The translations under genes were made by a program, and so were the position numbers. DNA of 64,000 bases from Actinostola sp. cb2023. Lineage: Eukaryota > Cnidaria > Anthozoa > Actiniaria > Actinostolidae. The notes beneath the pieces were generated by a model. That model was not told the DNA's origin. It saw only the letters and a list, made by a program, of their open reading frames with translations, and made no database searches. Below are positions 52,881-63,634 of the stretch, piece by piece; positions within the stretch are counted from its first letter, which is position 1, and each line of letters starts with the position of its first letter. The stretch is from the NCBI GenBank assembly GCA_033675265.1, contig JAUJYZ010000896.1:69501-133500 (forward strand), given 5' to 3'.

Positions 52881-54687
52881 ATAAATAATTATTTTTTTCA
52901 AGCAGCACTCTTTTCTGAAATACAAAAAAAAAGTTGAACATCATGTATATAAGTTGTAGAAAACTTTTTGCCAGATCAAAGATGTCAATAATTTGCACAA
53001 GGGCGCTTTTGCATGTAATAGATACAAGATGAGCGGCCGATCTGTATGGGATTTACAAACTCGAGCCGCAATATTTAATAATTATTTGCCTCAGGGCTCA
53101 GACTAGACTGATTCCATAAGTCGCTGTTTATAATAGTAAAAAAATGCCCTACTTTTCCCTTCCCCTCTCCCATCCATTTCCATTTTTTTCCCTTCTTGTT
53201 TATTATAGTTTCAAAGATATACATCATTTGTGGACTGGTCAGCGGATACCAGGGCCGTAGCTAGCGGGGAGGCAAGGGGGCAATTGCCCCCCCAAGAAAA
53301 TTTCGATAAAAATAATACTGATAAAAATGTTCGGCCAAATCGCAGCAACAACAACAACAAAATAAAGCCACGACTTCTTCCATTGCTATGGGACAACAGC
53401 GATCGAAACTCTTGATGTTTACGAAAAAAATGAGCTCGAACTGGTTCTTGTAATTAGCATGGGCCCTAGAGAAAGCACTGAAAATAAATATGTTTTTTTC
53501 TATTGCTGGGCGCGGTCGCCGTTAGCGAGTCTAGACGAGGTCTCGCAGCAATTCTATTTCAAGCTTTTTTACTAGAATTCCAAGTATCATATTCATGTTC
53601 CGCTATATAAAACTCTAACTTGTTGATCAGCGGGGACTCGATCTATGATTAGAAAACAAAGTTCTTCTGTTGTAGAAGTCCTGCGAAGGCTTTTTTGTTT
53701 TGTGTATATCGTATTGATTGTTCTTTGTCAATATTTAAAAGTTAGCTGATATTTAGCAGTCGGATTAATAAAAAGTAAAAGTTCGGTCTGTATATGTGGG
53801 ATATCAGTAAGACAAACAGCCTGAAACAACGGCCTCTGGCTCTGTAGTTGAGAGCACCATCTCCGCCATCTCGTTCTTACTTCTTTTCTTTTTTTATTAT
53901 TATATAGATTTTTTAATTTGAAGATATCACTATTTATTTACAATTTCTTGGTAACTGTTATAGCTATATATAGAGGATATTACACGGCGGCGCGAAGATA
54001 TGAATATGAAAACGCCGTGTAATTTTCTTTTTATTATATAGACCCAAAATAAATTGACGAACAAATATAGTTTTTGACTAAAAGTACTGAGCCTGACGTC
54101 ATCGATATCCTCACTAGTGAGGATATGGAAAATACGCCACTCGGGTCCCGGATGTAGTTTCGTACGAATTTTACGAGTGAGATATTTTCCAGTAAAACAC
54201 TCGTGTCTATATAATAAATCTCGTTCTTACACTGACGCGCTTGCAAGTCGTTCTGTCAGAACTCTTTTTAAAAACGAACGATCATTGCAAATTCATTACC
54301 ACCCAAAGCTCAGAATTTATATTTATATATATTATATATTATATATATTTGCAACCAATAAAAGGGTAACTCAGTTTAGTTTCTAAAAGTAAGAAAAATA
54401 CGGTAAGTACGTTTACTTTAGCTTGAAAGTACGTTGAAATTGCAGGAAGTACCGTTTATTAAGAGGACCTAGATTTCAAAATTTCCCTCCCCCTCCCAGC
54501 TACGGCCCTGGATACACGATGAAGCGGAACTTATAACCGTTATCATGCATTGAAGTACGACCTTCAATTTGGAAATAGCTGAACGTCAATCAAACAACAT
54601 ACATAGGCGTGTCCAGACTTAACCAATTATAGCAAAGCTAATTTGATTGAAGGCAGTCTAGACTGGAGTTTGTGTTGTAGTTTTCAG
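52748..54687. other. Upstream of the CUB exon; no gene seen
   Basis: Includes a C run at 52850-52880 and AT-rich DNA. No further CUB exon or signal peptide exon was recognised on the minus strand. GGATACCAGGGCCGTAGCTA at 53245 and CTACGGCCCTGGATACACG at 54500 are inverted, suggesting the ends of a 1.2 kb element. Confidence 0.4.
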
Positions 54688-54940
54688 GAAAACACTAGAA
54701 ATGACCTAAACCAGGTCAAGATTTGAATAACAATAGGAACTATTGTACAACAATAGAGTGCAATTTAGATAAGTGTGACTCATTAGTGCTATTTAGTACT
54801 AATTAGTTATTTAGTTTTCAAGCTTTCTAAATTGCACTCTAGGAACTATTGTTAGAGATGCCATTCCTTTGTAGAACGGGGCATCTATTGTTATTCAAAT
54901 CGGCGGACCTGGTTTAGGTCGTTGCTATCTAGTGTTTCCC
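54688..54940. mobile_element. Palindromic MITE, GACCTAAACCAGGTC type
   Basis: ACACTAGAAATGACCTAAACCAGG at the left (written here in parts) is complemented by CCTGGTTTAGGTCGTTGC and CTAGTGT at the right. Inner arms include CAATAGGAACTATTGT and GAGTGCAATTTAG/CTAAATTGCACTC. Confidence 0.8.
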
Positions 54941-55078
54941 TAGTTTTCAGGGTCGCACTTCAACGATAATAATGGTTGTAAAACGTTTATAGTCACATGA
55001 TGCTTGTAAATCCCAGCTTCTTCATGAATGTTTATAGTGTCTATGTAATTTTCTGCGTTCATTGTTTCTCTCCCACTT

Positions 55079-55202
55079 AGGCCTAGTTCAGACGTCGTGC
55101 TAATCATGAGCCGTTCTCATTTCAAACAATAGATCATTAGGCGGCTTCTTTTGAAGTAATTAAGAACGGCTCTTGGAAAGTACGGCGTTTGAACTAGGCC
55201 TT
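55079..55202. mobile_element. Small palindromic MITE next to the arylsulfatase exon
   Basis: AGGCCTAGTTCAGACGTCGT and GAGCCGTTCT form inverted arms with AGAACGGCTC and GTTTGAACTAGGCCT. TTA borders both sides. It lies 19 bp before the exon acceptor, in the intron. Confidence 0.8.
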
Positions 55203-55220
55203 AGTCATTTCATCTTCTAG

Positions 55221-55625
55221 GATGTGGAATAACACCATAATAATCTTTAGTACTGATAACGGTGGTGTATAAACCCTTTTAATAAATCCTACAATGCATG
55301 ATTTTCCGCGCTTGACGTCAAATTTATTCTTTTGAATTCCATTCATTTTCTTTTATTGTTTTCAGTCTTTGTATATTTTGAATAGATTTCAAAAGAATAA
55401 GTTTGACGTCAAGCGCGGAAATCATGCATTGTGAGATTTATTAAAAGGGTCTATACGAGAATGACGGTTATGACTTTCCTTTGAGAGGAAGAAAGCATTC
55501 TCTATGGGAAGGTGGTATAAGAGGTGTGTCATTTGTACATGGCTCAAACTTGGCAAGGAAAGGTGTCAAGTGTGATGGTCTTTTTCATGTATCAGACTGG
55601 TACCCTACATTAGTGATTCTTGCAG
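55221..55625 (+). pseudogene. Arylsulfatase exon interrupted by a MITE
   Basis: After the acceptor CATCTTCTAG the exon reads MWNNTIIIFSTDNGGV, then is cut at 55267 by a 180 bp insertion with a TATA duplication. It resumes as [20 protein letters not shown], then [11 protein letters not shown] and [16 protein letters not shown], with donor GTGAGA at 55626. The segments are characteristic of arylsulfatases (DNGG, PLRGxK, LWEGGxR, HxSDWxPT), which cleave sulfate esters, usually in lysosomes or outside cells. Without the insertion the frame is open. Whether the gene is expressed from this allele is unknown. Confidence 0.75.
55272..55451. mobile_element. 180 bp palindromic MITE inserted in the arylsulfatase exon
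   Basis: The arms AACCCTTTTAATAAATC, CAATGCATGATT and CCGCGCTTGACGTCAAA are inverted on the right side. TATA flanks both sides (55268-55271, 55452-55455). It introduces stop codons in the exon's frame. Confidence 0.88.
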
Positions 55626-56395
55626 GTGAGACTTACTGGTGGAAAGTGTGATGGTCTTTTTCATGGTTCAGACTGGTACCCTACATTAGTGATTCTTGCA
55701 GGTGAGACTTACTGGTGGAAAGTGTGATGGTCTTTTTCATGTATCAGACTGGTACCCTACATTAGTAAACCTTGCAGGTGAGACTTACTAGTGGAAAGTG
55801 TGATGGTCTTTTTCATGTATCAGACTGGTACCCTACATTAGTGATTCTTGCTAGACTTACTGGTGGAAAGTGTGATGGTCTTTTTCATGTATGAGATCTA
55901 GACTGGTACCCTACATTAGTGAACCTTGCAGGTGAGACTTACTGGTGGAAAGTGTGATGGTCTTTTTCATGTATGAGACTGGTACCCTACATTAGTGAAC
56001 CTTGCAGGTGAGACTTACTGGTGGAAAGTGTGATGGTCTTTTTCATGTATGAGACTGGTACCCTACATTAGTGAACCTTGCAGGTGAGACTTACTGGTGG
56101 AAAGTGTGATGGTCTTTTTCATGTATGAGACTGGTACCCTACATTAGTGAGCCTTGCAGGTGAGACTTACTGGTGGAAAGTGTGATGGTCTTTTTCATGT
56201 ATGAGACTGGTATCCTACATTAGTTAACCTTGCAGGTGAGACTTACTGGTGGAAAGTGTGATGGTCTTTTTCATGTATCAGACTGGTACCCTACATTAGT
56301 GAACCTTGCAGGTGAGACTTACTGGTGGTCTTTTTCATGTATGAGACTGGTACCCTACATTAGTGAACCTTGCAGGTGAGACTTACTGGTGGAAA
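55565..56395 (+). repeat. 76 bp tandem array copied from an exon end plus splice donor
   Basis: About 11 units of GTGTGATGGTCTTTTTCATG, TATxAGACTGGTACCCTACA, TTAGTGAACCTTGCAGGTGA and GACTTACTGGTGGAAA. The unit comprises the last about 60 bp of the arylsulfatase exon, its GTGAGA donor, and the start of the intron, so the array contains repeated donor sites. Confidence 0.9.
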
Positions 56396-56586
56396 GCGTG
56401 GGGAGGGGGATTTCTAATACAGCTCAACATTAAGAGAAGAGTTTTCTCTTGGGTAAACTTGGTGATCTTTGGTTCCCTGTGTTATGGGAGTCCTGTGGTT
56501 TGCAAGGAGAAAAAATATCGATTTGTCCTGAACGTTGTGAGGATGCATCAGGATGTCATGGCTCTGGCCGCGTCTTCAGCATTTAG
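56396..56586. other. Intron sequence, no exon seen
   Basis: Follows the array. A short frame continues to 56656, but includes MITE sequence and is not protein-like. Confidence 0.35.
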
Positions 56587-56830
56587 TAGGGACCTTAAGC
56601 ATCAGAAAATTCTACGACGCGAAAGTGAGGACGACTGCGCGCGCACTGACGAATAATGTTCAAAACGATCGTTGACGTCCGCGACGGCAATCTACGACGG
56701 CATTTTACCTGTTTTCACGTCGTAGATTGCCGTCACGGACGTCAACGATCGTTTTGAACATTATTCGTCAGTGCGCGCGCCGTCGTCCTCACGTTCGCGT
56801 AGTAGAATTGTCTTATGCTTAAGGTCCCTA
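56587..56830. mobile_element. Palindromic MITE TAGGGACCTTAAGCAT
   Basis: The left end TAGGGACCTTAAGCAT and GAATAATGTTCAAAACGATC, GTTGACGTCC are complemented on the right, ending ATGCTTAAGGTCCCTA. Nearly symmetrical for about 240 bp. It contains GCGCGCGCACTGACG in both arms. Confidence 0.88.
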
Positions 56831-56929
56831 ATAGCCTGGGACGACCCTGAACCGTCGACGTTTCATTCTGCGCATTCATTTCATCCAAGTGGTCCCAATC
56901 GCTGTGGTTTAGAGCTACAAAAAAAAACT

Positions 56930-57655
56930 ATGTACCCAATGTACATGAAAAAATAAATGAAGGTAGGGACGGATGGATGCTTGAAAAAAATAGATGGAGG
57001 GAGGGACGGATGGATATGTACATGAAAAAATAGATGGACGGAGGGACGGATGGATACATGAAAAAATAGATGAAGGTAGGGACGGATGGGTACATGAAAA
57101 AATAGATGGAGGGAGGGAGGGATACATGAAAAAATGGATGAAGGTAGGGACGGATGGATACATGAAAAAATTAGATGGAGGGAGGAAGGGATACATGAAA
57201 AAAATGGATGAAGGTAGGGACGGATGGATATGTACATGAAAAAATAGATGGACGGATGGATACATGAAAAAATAGATGAAGGTAGGGACGGATGGGTACA
57301 TGAAAAAATAGATGGAGGGAGGGAGGGATACATGAAAAAAATGGATGAAGGTAGGGACGGATGGATACATGAAAAAATAGATGAAGGTAGGGACGGATGG
57401 GTACATGAAAAAATAGATGAAGGAAGGGACGGATGGATACATGAAAAAATAGATGAAGGTAGGGACGGATGGGTACATGAAAAAATAGATGAAGGAAGGG
57501 ACGGATGGATACATGAAAAAAATAAATGAAGGTAGCGACGGATGGGTACATGAAAAAATAGATGGAGGGAGGGAGGAAGGCTGAGGGATACTTGAAAAAA
57601 TAGATGAAGGAAGGGACGGATGGATGGATACATAAAAAAATAGATGGAGAGACAG
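56930..57655 (+). repeat. Minisatellite ATGAAAAAATAGATGxAGG
   Basis: About 18 units of 36-42 bp: GATGGATACATGAAAAAATA plus GATGAAGGTAGGGACG, alternating with a GATGGAGGGAGGGAGG variant. Long frames in several registers on both strands are repeat artefacts. Confidence 0.9.
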
Positions 57656-57895
57656 TAGTTGCGCGACAGCGATGTTATTCCGAGTATTCCTATTCTGGAA
57701 TAAGGTCAATCGAATGCACCCTAAATGACATAGATTTTTTTTCTTTTCCATTTATCTCAAATATTATTTCCCTTTTTCGCTCACACTTTCTTTTTAACTT
57801 TTCTTTCTTTCTTGGTGTTTTCCTCATCATTTTGATAAGATATTTCATTAGTATGTCGTGTATGATCACCGGTGATATAACGTTATCTGTACATC

Positions 57896-58104
57896 TTAAA
57901 GTACCTATCACCCCGTGAGATTGTTTTAAAAATCTATTCAATATAAACCGGAATATAGTTGGAGCTGATTTGTATATTGAGATTTCAAACCTTTATAACT
58001 CATAAACGCAAGGTTCAAATCACAAAATACTGAACCTTCCAACCGATTCAGTTTATATTGAATAGATTTTTTAAACAATCTCACAGGGGTGATAGGCACT
58101 TTAA
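57896..58104. mobile_element. Palindromic MITE TTAAAGTACCTATCACCCC
   Basis: TTAAAGTACCTATCACCCC, GTGAGATTGTTTTAAAAATC and TATTCAATATAAAC are repeated in inverse to GGGGTGATAGGCACTTTAA. The centre is AT-rich. Confidence 0.85.
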
Positions 58105-58569
58105 TAACAGTACTTTACCTACGGATATCAATAATAATTTATTTCTGTTTGTTTTTCTAAAAATAAGGTACGTAATGACTGTTTCCTCTATAGTGTAGGT
58201 GTTCCAGTAATATCAGATTACCTAAGACCACCTCCGTTATTATAATCCATAAAAGTTTTATTATTTTATACCATCAAGCGTATTCAAACCACTGCTGTAA
58301 TCCATGTAAGAACTGTCATCATTTTCGTTACATTCGTCCGTACGAACCTGACCACGCTCTTGAACCCCATCCATCCCCCCATGTCTGTAGTGTACTTAGA
58401 TAAAATAAATACATAACTGTTTATTTAAGTATCCAATGTGTTCTAGCGCTTGCGCACTAATTGGGGGACACTACTGATCAATCTCAAGATTAAACAATTT
58501 ATTTGAATTGAAATTACAGACTATTTTGGTATGAGTTATTCAACTTAAGGCAGGGCTCGAAGTAGTTTT
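58105..58569. other. No gene seen
   Basis: Intergenic DNA without recognisable features. Confidence 0.35.
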
Positions 58570-59712
58570 TTACTGACCACATTTACACTTTTCATTCGGC
58601 GAATTGATAGACTTATCCTAGACCGATCAAAACGACTTTATAACATAGCATTGATATAACGCGCGCTCTGATTGGCTAATTAGCGTGCGCGAGCGTGCAT
58701 CCATAACTCATTATAAAATAACTATGATATAACGCGCGCTCTGATTGGCCAAAGGATGCGTATTCCGCGTGCTCTTTGAGAGCACAGTGCACGCGCGCGC
58801 AGATATTCAAACATTTTTGCAACGAATAAAATTGAAAACTTGCTTTAAAATCATACTTGTATTTTATAAAAGAAATAGAAAACTCGGCAGCAGTACTCTA
58901 TCGAGTTATAGAAGCACGCGGGAATTGGAAGAAGACGAGAGAAGTGCTAGGAGAAGCACTTCTCGCACTTCTCGAGTCTTCTTTCAATTCCCGCGTGCTT
59001 CTATAACTCGATAGAGCACGCTGCCTCGTTTTCTATTTCTTCACTGGACGCACGCTCACGTCATCGGCATAGCGCGCGCTCTGAAATCAATTCGAAAATA
59101 AAATTGTTTTATTTGAATTTGCAGTAACTATGTTATAAAAGGAATGGTCAACGCTTCAGCTGTGCGTCCAGCGAGTTATGGATGCACTTGGTCGGCTGCT
59201 AATCACTCAAGAAGCTAGCTAAAGTCGCACTCGGCTACGCCTCGTGCGACTCTTACGCTTCTCTCGTGCTTAGCAGCCTCCCGCGTGCATCCATAACTCG
59301 ATGGACGCACGCTGAGAGTTGACCATTCCTTCATTTGCACCAGTTATCGGGCAAAGATGGAAATTTAGAATTATGTCAATTTCAGCTCGATCGAGGTTTA
59401 TGGTTTATGCGAATTATTCAAAATCGCTCTGATCAAAAAGTTTGAATTCTGTCTCAGCTACTTTGCCTTAGTATGTAGTTTATCACGCATATAGTCGCTA
59501 GTCTAAACTCATCGAAATCTTGAGATATTTTAGAAAATTTGATTTCAACGATCTTTGTTTATCGTTGCCAAGGAAACCTTGATCGAGCTGAAATTGACAT
59601 GATTCTAAATTTCCATATTTGCCCGATAACTGGTGCAAAAGTCGTTTTGACTGATCGGTCTAGGATAAATCTATCAATTCGCCGAATGAAATTAAAAGTG
59701 GAAGTGTAGTAC
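58570..59712. mobile_element. Nested foldback elements
   Basis: The outer arms 58570-58640 and 59640-59712 (CATTCGGCGAATTGATAGA, TATCCTAGACCGATCAAAACG) enclose further inverted pairs. These are 59330-59410 with 59570-59640 (CACCAGTTATCGGGCAAA, TTTCAGCTCGATC), 59160-59330 (GTGCGTCCAGCGAGTTATGGA), and 58890-59035 (CTCTATCGAGTTATAGAAGC, ACGCGGGAATTG). Copies of the CGCGCGCTCTGATTGGC unit lie at 58657 and 58730. Confidence 0.75.
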
Positions 59713-59740
59713 GAAATATTATGGGAAATAGTCTACTCGT

Positions 59741-60780
59741 TCAGTTTTCAGCACTCGCCATATAACACATAAGACACCACATATTGCAAACATTTGAATT
59801 TGTTCTGCGAGGACGGCTTGCATCCCCTTGGCTACCTTGGTTGCTGGGTGGTTGTATTGCATCCCCTTGGCTACCTTGGTTGCTGGGTGGTTGTATTGCA
59901 TCCCCTTGGCTACCTTGGTTGCTGGGTGGTTGTCTTGCATCCCCTTGGCTACCTTGGTTGCTGGGTGGTTGTCTTGCATCCCCTTGGCTACCTTGGTTGC
60001 TGGGTGGTTGCATTGCATCCCCTTGGCTACCTTGGTTGCTGGGTGGTTGTATTGCATCCCCTTGGCTACCTTGGTTGCTGGGTGGTTGTCTTGCATCCCC
60101 TTGGCTACCTTGGTTGCTGGGTGGTTGTCTTGCATCCCCTTGGCTACCTTGGTTGCTGGGTGGTTGTATTGCATCCCCTTGGCTACCTTGGTTGCTGGGT
60201 GGTTGTCTTGCATCCCCTTGGCTACCTTGGTTGCTGGGTGGTTGTATTGCATCCCCTTGGCTACCTTGGTTGCTGGGTGGTTGTCTTGCATCCCCTTGGC
60301 TACCTTGGTTGCTGGGTGGTTGCATTGCATCCCCTTGGCTACCTTGGTTGCTGGGTGGTTGTCTTGCATCCCCTTGGCTGCCTTGGTTGCTGGGTGGTTG
60401 CCCTGTTTGGCATTCAGCTTTTGGGAAGTGGATTTCTATGCCAGCAGTGCAATATTGTGATAGACCAAGTGATTTACGCGTTACCACGTCTCGGGTTCTA
60501 TTGGTTACATCACTATCCCACATCCCTGGTAGAAGTCCAGCAAGGTCGAGTTGAACAACAACTAAATTGGTACACTGTACGACCTTGTAATAGTAATACT
60601 CGATTATTACTTCTTTTGGCAAATCTTCTCTTGTTATTATTCGAGTTGTGACTTGTTTGGAGAATCCGTATTTTTCCAGATCAGCTTTGCGTAACATCTT
60701 CTTCATTTGGACACTTGTTGCTTTGAAGTTGCGATTGAAGATTCGAAACTCGTCTCTCTCTTGTGCTGCTTGGATTAAAA
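59741..60780 (-). CDS. Gene with a 15-fold 13-aa repeat, last exon
   Basis: An exon of about 346 codons after a plausible acceptor (TTTTACTTTGATAG, ending at 60781), stop at 59741. The N-terminal part (about 110 aa, MKKMLRKADLEKYGFSK, REDLPKEVIIEYYYYKV) looks like ordinary globular protein and is not recognised. It is followed by 15 units of QPPSNQGSQGDAx, where x is R, I or M, each 39 bp, then a short Cys-containing tail. The length keeps the frame through all units, which supports real coding. Function unknown. Confidence 0.5.
59820..60408 (-). repeat. 39 bp coding minisatellite
   Basis: 15 units of TTGCATCCCCTTGGCTACCT followed by TGGTTGCTGGGTGGTTGTx on the plus strand. The differing base(s) at the end of each unit give the R/I/M variation on the minus-strand protein. 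Other frames are open too because of the 39 bp period. Confidence 0.92.
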
Positions 60781-61295
60781 CTATCAAAGTAAAAACACGC
60801 CTATCAAATCTGAAATAATAATCTATTGACCGAATTCATAATGGCTGCTTCTAATTTGCATAAAAGCCCAAAAATTTCATTTGGGGAAAAGTAAATAGTT
60901 GATATGATAGAATGTGATTATCTAAATACTATGTGTGTGTTTTGAAACCAAACTAGACGCTCTGAGAGCGTTTTCTCGGCGGGTGTTAATATGTTGTTGT
61001 GTAGTGATGTCTAGACAACGTCTCGTTACGATTACTTTCGCAGTGCGGGTCGGCTTATTGGCTTTGTCGAATTTCTTGTAGAAAATACGTGATCATTCTC
61101 TGAGAGTATCTACCAGCAAGCTAGCGATCAGTTTGTCATGAGGTTCGTCCGAAAGAGGAAGATTCCCAGTTCATCGAATCGAATGAGTCAAACGTGCACG
61201 TCTCGTCTGAGCCTGCGATATACGTTTGAGCGCATGCGTTGTCATGACGACTTGCCAATTTGTGACCGACGAAGAAAAAGAAAGCCCAATTTAAA
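60781..61295. other. Intergenic or intron, no gene seen
   Basis: Upstream of the repeat-containing exon on the minus strand. No earlier exon was recognised. Confidence 0.35.
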
Positions 61296-61327
61296 ACTCG
61301 GCGTCTGCCACAGGCAGCCCGCCGAGT
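61296..61327. mobile_element. Short hairpin, ACTCGGCG type, inverted
   Basis: ACTCGGCG and CGCCGAGT around TCTGCCACAGGCAGCC. On the minus strand it is preceded by TTATT, as in the other copies. Confidence 0.6.
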
Positions 61328-62284
61328 AATAATAAATCCTTGAGAAGATATGAACATTTGAAATTGTGAAATTGCACCGAAAACGAGGCTGGTGAGGACT
61401 CACTAGAAAAATACATACAAAACTCTCTATTCATGATCTGTCATAATTCCGATGATATTTTTGTCTACAGCAAATTAAAGAAGCTTTCCAAGAATGTTTA
61501 TTTCTAGCTAGGTACTGTTTTAGATGACAGTGATCATTTGTACCAGATCGTAACGTATCGTATCGCCAAACTTAAAGTACGCCATTATGAATTCAGCGTA
61601 TACTAGTCATAAATCACCCAATAAATGAACAATCTAATCTCATGCAGTAATGTATAATATTTTACGCACTGTTTATACGCGGTTTTAGACTGATTCAATA
61701 AGTCGGTCCCAGTTCGCTCTCTGTCGATCCTGATGTCGCTCAGTAACCGACTTATTACATATCATATCAGATTTTGTTCACGTCTCGAAATACGGAGACC
61801 TCCAATCAAATCACTCGTTATATGGTCTGATAAAATTTGAACCAATCACAGAACAGCTCTTAATTATTGCTCTAAACTACTTCCGTTGTGATAACTCTTC
61901 CAAGATCAATCCGAAGCCATTTTGTGAGCCATGTTTTAATAATGAAACTCTGGAAGGAAAAGAAAGGGTTTCTTTGAAGAATTTGGAAGAGAAGCAATTT
62001 AGAGGGCTCAATTCAATCGGAATATGCATTCGTTAGTGTTCCTAGGGCCGCCGTACAAAGCATTTGTTGTGGGAATTCACGGCTCGAAATTCAACGGCCA
62101 ACGTTGGGTCCGCCTACTGACGCACGTCGAATAAAAACACCGATGGTTTGGACTTGGTTCGACAGCTGGAGGAAAAAAAATGATTTCTTTTTCTTTCTTT
62201 GTGTCCTGTGAATCGATTGTGAATCTGTGTCCTGTGATTTCACGGGCCGTCGAAGTAGCCGCACACCTTAAGATACCCCGATTT
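61328..62284. other. No gene seen
   Basis: Intergenic DNA. TAGACTGATTCAATAAGTCG at 61690 resembles 53108-53125, and AACCGACTTATTA at 61747 is partly inverted to it. Confidence 0.35.
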
Positions 62285-62335
62285 AGGGTACGGGTACGGG
62301 TAGGTTACCGGTAGTCGTACCCGTACCCGTATAAC
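62285..62335. repeat. GGGTACGGGTACGGGTA hairpin
   Basis: Three GGGTAC units, then GGTTACCGGTAG, then three GTACCC units in opposite sense. A strong perfect stem is expected. Confidence 0.8.
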
Positions 62336-62687
62336 ATAGGTTTCACTTAAGATAGACGGGTTTCCTGTGAGGGGAAAGACGAACAGGAGAATGGTAGCTA
62401 ACCAAGATGCAAGGTATGAATCCAGCTACAACACCTTTTTCTGCTATTTTATTTCATTTGTTTTAACTTATTTTACATTCAGCTGAAGAAAACACAAAAA
62501 GCATTCTGTTTTGCTCGTTGAAATGTCAGTTTTCTTTCTTTTGAAGGAGAAATATCGATGGATGGCAGCCTAGTGCTTATCGATGAAGAAGACGACTGAC
62601 TCACGTATCAAAAGAACCTTTGCCGTTAATTTACTCCAGTAGCTTCAAAATCACATCTTTTGACAAGCAACAGTGTATCGACTTATT

Positions 62688-62727
62688 ACTCGGCGTGGAC
62701 TTGGACTGTCTGTGGCAGACGCCGAGT
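62688..62727. mobile_element. Short hairpin, ACTCGGCG type
   Basis: ACTCGGCG and CGCCGAGT around TGGACTTGGACTGTCTGTGG. Preceded by TTATT and followed by TTTTA, like the copy at 31850. Confidence 0.6.
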
Positions 62728-63634
62728 TTTAAAATGGGCTTTTTTTCGGGTCAGAGGTTCCAGTCCATCCCGGCCGTAGGAGCAGCACGTCATTCGATTG
62801 GTCCAAAGTCGAAACCATGGCAACTATCACATGATGACCACGAGATATCGGTTCATCTCTCGATCGTTCGTTCTCTTTGAATTTGAGGATTGAAAATATG
62901 TGGTTAATTCGAAGTTCTTCGTTACGCTTACTATGCTTACAGAATAAATACTTGGTGTGCTGAAAAGTACTACTCAGATACCAGACTCCTGATATGAAGA
63001 ACTTAGAAGCTGAAGAAAACAACTCGAACTTGATGAACGATCGATAAAGAAATGCAACAACAGTCGCCATCATCGAAGCACACTAAGCGTAAATTTCTCC
63101 AATGATTTCTCTCTGCTCTTGTAGAGCAATATATATATCAGTAGGCGTAGGAACATCAGCAGTCAAGGTTAAATTCAACTTGTGTTTCTTGCAAACGCGA
63201 TTTCTAGGTGGCGTGAATGTAATCAATCAAAGAATTTGGAGGTCTGTGTCAGATGTTATATTAAAATACATCAATTACTGAACTTCAAAGAAGTCCAGAT
63301 TAACTTTAGTTCTTGGCTATATGTACAATAATATTATTTAGTTCCATGCTCGAATATCGTCAAAATAGAAGACAAAATATGCCACTTGATACTGCTAATT
63401 ACGCATGCATGTTCTCGAGTCGCCGTTACGTTTGTTTAGTCACGCTGTCTACATTTGCTTCTGTTCTGACTCAGTTCAGAACTATTTTCTGCACTATTTT
63501 CTGAATTAGCTCCCTGAAATCTAATGATGGACGAAAATCCTGCTTGGCCAGGAGTTCCAGCTGATCATCCGATCCGCGCCGAGTGAATTTTACGCTCTAT
63601 GAGCGTCTAGTTTAGGTTTGTAAATTAACACAAT
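62728..63634. other. No gene seen
   Basis: Short frames on both strands lack splice context and protein-like composition. Confidence 0.35.

Noticed and set aside
56881..57751. 250-278 codon frames with His/Pro/Phe-rich repeats
   Set aside because: They come from the ATGAAAAAATAGATG minisatellite. Several overlapping registers are open at once and no splice or start context exists.
59784..60651. Plus-strand frames through the 39 bp repeat (GGC/LLG-rich)
   Set aside because: The 39 bp period keeps any register open. The minus-strand frame has a unique, protein-like N-terminus and an acceptor, the plus-strand frames do not.
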